A DNA stretch of 53,237 nt from Gnetum montanum (Eukaryota; Streptophyta; Gnetopsida; Gnetales; Gnetaceae), in NCBI GenBank assembly GCA_015680685.1, contig MNCI01005943.1, positions 172,751 through 225,987 of the forward strand, written 5' to 3'. Made by a program: the position numbers and the translations under genes. Positions 47,273-53,237 of the stretch are shown in pieces (the first letter of the stretch is position 1; each line of letters begins with the position of its first letter). The notes beneath the pieces are model-generated. The model was given only the letters and a program-made list of their open reading frames with translations. It ran no database searches and was not told the origin of the DNA.

Positions 47273-48290
47273 CTGTATGATCAAATCATTAAACTCAATT
47301 CAGATGTATCATATCATCAATAAACTTGAATGAGGAGCAAAATCACTTTCAAAAGATCCTAAAGAGCCAGAAATGTAACATTATCAAATGTGGGAATAAA
47401 TAAGACTTTTTGTCTTGGTAACCATGGTACTATAACAAGCCAACTTCGATAATTAGTCAATGTTGTTGTAGTAGGCGAAGAAGATTACAATCATTAACTA
47501 ATTTCACAGAAAACAATGTGTTACAAAATTATTAATGATTGCAAGGTACATTCAAATTACTTCCAAAACAATTATTAACTCAAGTACTTTGTAATGTAAC
47601 ATAGTATTTAATGATGTAGCTTGCTAATTACAACTCTCCTACGTCATAAGGGTTTTAAGTAGCTCAATAGTCAACATGGACTAAATGCCAATTTTGTAGT
47701 CTTCAGCTATGCTGCAAAGTTCAACACACTTTGTGATACTATACCTAAATAAAGCTGCTGCATTGCAACTTCAATTCAGTTACACCAACGCACTTTGCAT
47801 TTTTGCAGTCCTCTCTTTTTCTTCCTCTTACGATTCTGCATCTTGATTGGTTGATCTTTTTTTCAGTTTTTTGACTTCAAGATTTGCTACTCAATGGAGT
47901 GCCTTCTTGATTATAAAAGGCTTGATTATAAACTGTATTCCACTATAAAGGGTTTTCTCTTTTCCTCCTTATGTGGCGTATTTAAGTTAATATTTAACAA
48001 ATGTATTTTACTCAATTGTCCTCCGTAATTACAAAGTTATTTTAACACTCCTCTTCAATTGATAAAACGTATTTGTAAAGACTTTCTTGATGGTAACATT
48101 TGCACAAAGATAAACAATCGTAATGGTCAGTTACACAATTCATTATTTAGACCATCATTCGTTCAGTGTATTCTTCTCCACTTCACTTTGCAAAATGGAT
48201 AGGAGAAAAAACTGACAGAAAGTTAGTACTTTATTACACTATGGACGATTACAAGACTTTGTAAAATTTGGCCATTAGATCTATGGCCAA
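47273..48290. other. Noncoding sequence upstream of the visible UBP exons
   Basis: I searched the minus strand for the preceding UBP exons and found none. The sequence is AT-rich with no tandem repeat or RNA gene. Confidence 0.4.
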
Positions 48291-49215
48291 TGTTTCATCA
48301 TCATCATCACCTTAGGGGAAGGATCAACTAAAACAGGAATATGAATCTTTGTAGCAGTAGGCTTCAAAGAATTGGCACCTTCCAAAGGTGGTGGAGCTCC
48401 TTCAATATCAGTCACCTGACTTTGGTTAACTCCTCATGGACCTTTTGGAGTTCTACTACATGAATTTTTTAATGTCTTCAATTCATTCATAAGGCATTTA
48501 ACCTTGCCTTAGAAATTGAAACATTATTACTTTTCATCCTATAGCTCTTGTATGACATATGCTAACTCTGCCTCCAACTTCACAAGAATTTCCCATAAAT
48601 CGAAAATTGTTACTATGGCAGTGTTAACTTCTTCTTGTTGTCTCTAGAGTACCTTCACAAAAGTCTTCTCATCTAAGCCCTTAACCAATCACTCTCACGA
48701 TGCATCTTCTTAGACACTTTTGTGAAGGCACTTTTGAATTCCTCCTCTTTCTTCATTGCCTTCCCCTCTTCTTTCAACTTCTTTATTTCTTTCATGGTAG
48801 CTCCTCCGGAAGTTCCTACACATAACTTTTACATATTTAACGATCATTTGTTTCACTGCGTAAGACTGGTTCATGGAATTCTTCAAGAGTGCTGATCTAA
48901 GTAGGTTGTTGTGGCATCTACTATTGTGTTCTCCATGTCCTCCACTTAATTAGCTACTTCAATCCAAAGCTTTCTTTCTCAAGTAAAACTCCATTTTCTA
49001 ATTTAGAGCAAGGAAACAGTAGTATCCAGCCACTAAAAAGGTTGAGCAATGTTGATACAGTTCGATCAAGATGGTGACTAAAGTTAAATAACTCATCATC
49101 ATCCTTCAATACATTGAAATTCTAAACTGGCATAGACATCCTCTAGGATTTTCATACCCTTTGTCCTTCATACGAGATTCATCATCACCGGCAATTGACT
49201 TCTCAAGGGTTAGAG
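48291..49215 (-). pseudogene. Decayed coiled-coil reading frame
   Basis: Minus-strand segments in shifting frames read SIAGDDESRMKDKGYENPR, MKEIKKLKEEGKAMKKEEEF, KVSKKMHRESDW, EKTFVKVLQRQQEEVNTAI and LWEILVKLEAELAYVIQEL, with many stops. Heptad-like Lys/Glu/Leu pattern suggests a coiled-coil protein. I do not recognise it. It may be the remnant of a transposon-borne gene. Confidence 0.4.
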
Positions 49216-49900
49216 CAGAATAAATAGCATTTCATCATCATGTTCACCAATACAACATTATATCAACTTCATCACATATTATTCATATCTTTTCATATTC
49301 CTGAAAGAGTGGCATTCACTCTTTGGGCCATATCTCTTATTTCTAAACATTATTGAGCGGTTCTGATTTTATTTGAAAGCTAAACTACATGGTTATATTC
49401 AGTCCAAACTTCACATGGAGATTCGATACCATTCAGAAGACATAATCTCTCCAAATTTAGTTAATCTTTGCTGCCCAAAACTATTCTAGAATGAGTGAAA
49501 GATAATAAATCAATCATATCTTATTCATTTCTCAATATTTTTCCCTGATTTTTGATTTTATACACAGACAAAATCTGCAAGAACATTCATGTAAAATTAC
49601 AGGATTAGAGACTCATTATTTGGGAGACGTAGCCTTGAGAAATTGAACTCTCAAAATAGCTACTATTTTTTATAGAATGAAAAGATCTTGCTGCAACTTT
49701 AGCTTCTGGGCTTCATTTGCATTGCTTCTTTTTTTTTGAAATTGTAAAGAATTTCTTAATGTTTCCAAAAATATAAATTTCATCAGCCGACTCCCTATGG
49801 TTAAAGAGAATCAAATATTTCTTCTGTTACTTGCAAATATATCACTCTTGAATCACTGTAGTTTGCAACTAATGAGTGTCAAACTCCAAGCTTGACATAA
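49216..49900. other. AT-rich sequence, nothing recognised
   Basis: No open frame of note, no repeat and no RNA gene are visible. The inner end of the chromovirus LTR to the right could extend into it. Confidence 0.4.
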
Positions 49901-49909
49901 CACAAGCAC

Positions 49910-50853
49910 TAACAAAGTACTGATGTGTATGAGAAGAAACATGATTTGATCGAGTGAAAAACTGGAGTTGGGTTGCCCTGATTTGCTTTAATCCTTCAAA
50001 ACACACCAAATCCAAATAGTATGCAAGACAATTCAATTGTTAGAAAACAAGAAAACTAGCTATCTTCTATTAAAACTAAAAAGAAGGTTACAAATACAAT
50101 GGAACCCAATCCACACAACACAAAATCCTCACACACTAAACGATATGATATTGTAGAGCATGAGGCTTTACAACCACACACACAATTGACCTAAATGCAA
50201 GGCACAACCAATCTAGATCTCTTCCTCACACAAGACCAAGATCCAAATACAGAGAGATATGGAAAATACCACCACACACAGTTGACCACCAAGATGCACA
50301 TCACTCATGCAATCTCTCTCCCGATTCTCCCTTCTAAAACATGCAACACAAACTAATATTTATCAAAACACAAAGCTAAAACCCTAGGGAAATCTTTCCT
50401 ATATTGATCTTGACATTCTTAGCTATTTTCCAACTTAGAACTACCACATCAGAACTTTCCAGAGCCAAATGAGACATCTACAAGCTTGACAAGATGTCTG
50501 TTGTCAAACTCATCATTTAGGCAAGATGCCTACATGCAAGGCAAGACGTCTCTTTAGGGAACAAGACATCTTTGGAAAGATGTCAACACTACGTGAAAGA
50601 CATCTACATTGCTGAGAAGACATCTCCTCTATCAACCTAGCTTTCAAGCAAGACGTCTACACTAGGAAGATGTCACATGTGACATCTCAACTCTCAAAGA
50701 AGACATCTCCTAGGTCACCAAATGTCTCATGTTACATCTTAGCTCTCAAGCAAGACATCTACAATGCAGTAAAACATCTCCCAAGCTACATGAAACCTTC
50801 ATTCTTCTTTCTATAGGGATGAAAAGGCATTCAAAAGAGGTGTCCCTACACCA
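49910..50853 (-). repeat. 3' LTR of a chromovirus (Ty3/gypsy)
   Basis: On the minus strand it starts TGGTGTAGGGACACC at 50853, right after a purine tract. About fourteen AAGACRTCT-type motifs fill 50470-50790, just upstream of a TATA-like GATAAATATTAG near 50355. The left boundary is not defined. Confidence 0.5.
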
Positions 50854-50854
50854 A

Positions 50855-50872
50855 CTCTCCCACCCTTCAAAA
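50855..50872 (-). other. Polypurine tract of the chromovirus
   Basis: The minus strand reads TTGAAGGGTGGGAGAGT directly before the LTR start. Confidence 0.6.
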
Positions 50873-50889
50873 AGTGAACTTAAGTGAAC

Positions 50890-51185
50890 AAGGGACTAGG
50901 GGTAGAAGTGGTCCTTGACTCAACAAGTTTGGTCTCATAGAGCCATACAACATCATTAGCAATTTGATCCTCCCAATGGACCAAGTACTCATGCCTCTTC
51001 ACTTCACAAATGCTGAAAGCTTCTCTCCTCTTGAGTATGATTGTCTACCTCTCTTGTGAAGGCTTTGGCTTGTCAATAGCCTCCTTCAACACATCAATGC
51101 TTCCTTATAAAAATTCATCATTTACTGATCCATGGTAAAGCACAAGATTTGCAACATTAAACACAAAAGACATACCCACATTGGT
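50890..51185 (-). pseudogene. Chromovirus integrase C-terminus and chromodomain, truncated
   Basis: Minus strand: GMSFVFNVANLVLYHG, the conserved end of Ty3 integrases, then RREAFSICEVKRHEYLVHWE followed by NDVVWLYETKL, a chromodomain-like pattern (EYLVHWE). Two stops interrupt it. In chromoviruses this domain guides insertion to marked chromatin. The frame stops abruptly at the G run at 51186, where the rest of pol should continue. Confidence 0.65.
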
Positions 51186-51213
51186 GGGGGGGGGGGGGGG
51201 GGGGGGGGGGGGG
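51186..51213. repeat. 28-G homopolymer at a composition boundary
   Basis: An uninterrupted run of 28 G separates AT-rich chromovirus sequence from a GC-rich block. Its position in the middle of a reading frame suggests a junction, either biological or from assembly. Confidence 0.95.
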
Positions 51214-51230
51214 TGGGGTTGTGGAGCGCC

Positions 51231-51500
51231 TTAGGGGTGATGGCAGGTGCATTGCGGGCGTTCCAGCTCATGGAGCAGGTCCAAGGTGTTGCAGTGCTCT
51301 TCAGTGTCCATGAAGTTCACCGCTTGTTGGATGCTTTGCATAACGGATTCTCGCCTGCTCTGATCTGCCGACGAGTCTCCCGTGTCCGGATAAAATCGCG
51401 TTGATGTTCTCCAGATATGTCGCTTGAGCTCCTCCCAGGAGCTCTCACAACTAATGCCCAAGATGATGTATGGGCAATGGCCCCCCCTAAGCCACTGACG
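51231..51500 (-). pseudogene. J-domain (DnaJ-like) segment with YPD instead of HPD
   Basis: The minus-strand frame includes CPYIILGISCESSWEELKRH, RTSTRFYPDTGDSS, then ADQSRRESVMQSIQQAVNFM, which matches helices I to III of a J-domain. In J-domains His-Pro-Asp between helices II and III triggers Hsp70 ATP hydrolysis; here it is Tyr-Pro-Asp (a one-base CAC to TAC change would do it). The frame joins the upstream coiled coil across TGA TAA. It ends at 51231, close to the G run. Confidence 0.65.
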
Positions 51501-51536
51501 GGCATTGTGCTCGTGTGCCCGGTCAAGCTGTCTTTA

Positions 51537-51830
51537 TCACTGCTCCTCCTCCTCCTGCAAGCGCTCCTGCTCTTCCCTTGCCGCCTCTTCTTGGGCTCTA
51601 CGGGCTGCGTCCTCTTGTCCCAGCTCCTCTCTAACCTGGGCCCGGATCTCGTCAATGAGTCGGGCCCGAGCCGCCTCCGCCATAACTATGTGTTGTCGTG
51701 TCAGCTCTTGTTCTTGTGCATGGAACTGGGCTTCCTGGTCAGCTCGAGATTGGGCCAGCACCTCATTCCACTTTGCCTCTCACTCCCACCGCTCCACCTC
51801 CCGCGTGGTCGTAGCCACTCGCTATTCAGT
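51537..51830 (-). pseudogene. Long coiled-coil segment upstream of the J-domain
   Basis: Minus-strand frame: LAQSRADQEAQFHAQEQELT, ARARLIDEIRAQVREELGQE, RAQEEAAREEQERLQEEEEQ, a strong Glu/Gln/Arg-rich coiled coil. A TGA at about 51780 and TGA TAA at 51533-51538 interrupt a frame that otherwise runs on into the J-domain. Confidence 0.6.
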
Positions 51831-51839
51831 GTGTTGTAG

Positions 51840-52480
51840 CTCCTTAGTCCAATTGGAGGGGGCACTGGGGGGTTTGGCAAGGGGGGAGCCGTCCTGGTGG
51901 CAGGCAGGCGTAGGCTTCGTTGGGAGCGGCGTCCCCAAGCGAAGTCTATAGTCATTGGCGTCCAAAGAGTCTCCTGGCTGGGAGAGCCCAAAGGGGCAGG
52001 GGGCCAGTAGAGGTGCTCCCCCCCCAGGGGGCAGAAGACGACGGGCCTAGCGCCCCCCCAGCCCCCCTCCACAAAGCCAAAATTAGCCCCGAGTGTCAAC
52101 CGCACCATTTAAGGAGAAGAACCTCCAGAGAAAACCACGGGAAGTTAATCTGGAGGCCTAACTTCAAGCAACGCAGAAAGGCAAAATGTAACCCCTGAAG
52201 CTTGGACGCATTGCCAGACTGGACGAAGAAACGATCAACCAAGTCGGCGGCCCGTGCCCAGAGGCGTGGAAGAGAAGATCTAGGGACCTAACGGCTCTGC
52301 GTTCTTGGCACGGGTCCCTCGAAAAAGGTCGCAGCATCCTGTAGACCACGGATAGTGGGCAGGATGATTTCTCCTGCAACCAGGGCCCCCAAACAGCTGG
52401 CAATGGTAGATTCTGTGACGCGAATCTCACGTCCTTGGAAGTTGGTTATGTCACCATTCCAGTTGGCAAAAAATTCGTCA
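51840..52480 (-). other. GC-rich linker of the LINE-like block
   Basis: Minus-strand frames are open over 50 to 130 codons (for example 51701-52108 and 52164-52430) but I recognise no motif. The Pro-rich TAPPLPNPPVPPPIG stretch precedes the coiled coil, which fits a flexible linker. Which frame was coding is not clear. Confidence 0.35.
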
Positions 52481-52718
52481 TCTGCAAGGTCCGGGTGACC
52501 AACCGCCAGAGCTCGTCATCATCTCGGAAGGCGGCGTAGTCAGGCTCGAACATCGGCGTGACTCCCATGGCAGCCGTCAGCTTGCTCCACACTCAGCAGG
52601 TCAACGCAATTATCCGTTGGGGGGAAGGGGTCCTGTCCTATTGAAAAATAGTGCGGTTGCATGCCTTCCAGGTGACCCATAAAAGCAAGGACATCCAAGA
52701 GTTGCCTGTCAGCCGCCT

Positions 52719-52719
<1 letters not shown>
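52480..52719 (-). pseudogene. Conserved-looking segment after the poly-Pro run
   Basis: Minus strand: EAADRQLLDVLAFMGHLEGM and, one frame over, KLTAAMGVTPMFEPDYAAFR then DDDELWRLVTRTLQMTNFLP. It looks like coding sequence with a frameshift near 52590. Family unknown. Confidence 0.35.

Positions 52720-52750
<31 letters not shown>
52720..52750. repeat. 31-G homopolymer (poly-Pro coding on the minus strand)
   Basis: A run of 31 G. Read on the minus strand in the zf-RVT frame it encodes about ten prolines between VVPP and EAADRQ. It is probably length-unstable or mis-sized. Confidence 0.95.
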
Positions 52751-52975
52751 CGGTGGTGGCACCACCGTTTCCTGCCAGGTGGCACGCATGCAGGGGCAGT
52801 CGTAAATGAAGTGCGTTATTGTTTCGGGTGTAGCGTGACAGCGTGGACATGTGTCGTCTTGCATGATGTCATGTCATCTTAGGATGGCGCGTACAAGCAG
52901 CACCTCAGATTTGATCAGCCACAGAAACATTTTGATTTTTTCAGGGAGCCACCCACGCCAGATCCGCTACCAGCC
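52751..52975 (-). pseudogene. zf-RVT zinc-binding segment of a plant LINE reverse transcriptase
   Basis: Minus strand: LPEKIKMFLWLIKSEVLL, then VRAILR, a TGA stop, DDTCPRCHATPETITHFIYD and CPCMRATWQETVV. The pattern C-x2-C ... H-F-x3-D-C-P-x2-R-x2-W is characteristic of the zinc-binding domain that follows RT in plant L1-type LINEs. One stop sits where Arg is expected. Confidence 0.75.
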
Positions 52976-53237
52976 GTCCTCCAGGGGATATTTTTGTCAG
53001 CAGGGCACGTGGCTCGAGGTGGATCCAACCCTAGGTCAACATTGTTTGTGCGTGCTGGCAGATCGTCTGCCATGGCCACGAGGCGCTCGTTCCAACATCC
53101 CACTGCGTGTACTTCCTTTGAATGATGCGGGCCCACTGACTGAGCTCCCCGTGCATGCGCGTTAGGCGGTGGAGAAGCCGTTGCTGTCCCAACATGATTT
53201 CGTCTTCGAAGGACGTAATGCCTAGCCCCCCCCCCCC
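52976..53237 (-). other. GC-rich sequence upstream of zf-RVT, ending in a C run
   Basis: If this is a LINE, the RT thumb or connection region should lie here. The minus-strand frames (such as RMHGELSQWARIIQRKYTQW) look coding, but I cannot match them. The window ends in at least 12 C (53226-53237). Confidence 0.35.

Noticed and set aside
51417-51951. Plus-strand frames rich in Ser, Cys and Leu
   Set aside because: They are the reverse of the Glu/Gln-rich coiled-coil sequence; no motif, whereas the minus strand gives coherent domains.
1-53237. tRNA, rRNA or microRNA genes
   Set aside because: I looked for tRNA arms, rRNA signatures and long hairpins outside repeats and found none that I can support; a tRNAscan-SE or Infernal run would be decisive.

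Overview
This is a plant nuclear window, about 53 kb, made mostly of nested and decayed LTR retrotransposons. It also holds the 3' exons of one host gene and an anomalous GC-rich block at the right end. Plant-type Ty3/Tat, Ty1/copia and chromovirus elements, a plant UBP12/13-type deubiquitinase gene with short exons in long introns, and very low gene density suggest a large, repeat-rich seed-plant genome. A gymnosperm fits well, but that is inference and I cannot name a species. || Layout: (1) 1-5533, minus strand: 5' part of a Ty3/gypsy Tat-lineage element (5' LTR, PBS, repeat-filled leader, gag, protease) running off the left edge. Its U3 holds six identical 64-bp copies of a three-part higher-order minisatellite. 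(2) 5534-7044, plus: 3' end (PPT and LTR) of an old Ty1/copia element. (3) 7045-9022: a decayed LTR end followed by AT-rich sequence with no genes. (4) 9023-15165, minus: a near-complete but decayed Ty1/copia element of the same LTR family. (5) 15166-20493: gene-poor AT-rich sequence with a second copy of the decayed LTR end and a 190-bp tandem duplication. (6) 20494-39512, plus: a 19-kb Tat-lineage element with about 1.8-kb LTRs, PBS, gag-protease, RT, RNase H, a second RNase H, integrase and PPT. Between protease and RT it carries an antisense six-exon gene with five GT-AG introns. Three tandem arrays sharing one core word lie at its module boundaries. (7) 41186-47272, minus: nine in-phase exons encoding the C-terminal part of a UBP12/UBP13 (USP7-type) deubiquitinase. 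A long intron between them holds a probable solo LTR and a 5'-truncated LINE with target-site duplication. (8) 47273-49900: noncoding sequence plus a decayed coiled-coil reading frame. (9) About 49900-51185, minus: 3' end of a chromovirus (integrase C-terminus, chromodomain, PPT, LTR). (10) 51186-53237, minus: GC-rich block opening with a 28-G run, containing another 31-G run and ending in a C run. It encodes a LINE-type zf-RVT segment, a long coiled coil and a J-domain with YPD in place of HPD. || The transposon coding regions are mostly inactive, with in-frame stops that are largely explained by C-to-T or G-to-A changes at Gln, Arg or Trp codons, as expected for methylated plant repeats. The best candidates for undescribed biology are the antisense multi-exon cassette of the 19-kb Tat element with its bracketing arrays, the zf-RVT/coiled-coil/J-domain block, and the dense GACGTC-type palindromes upstream of the TATA boxes in LTRs of two unrelated retrotransposon classes.
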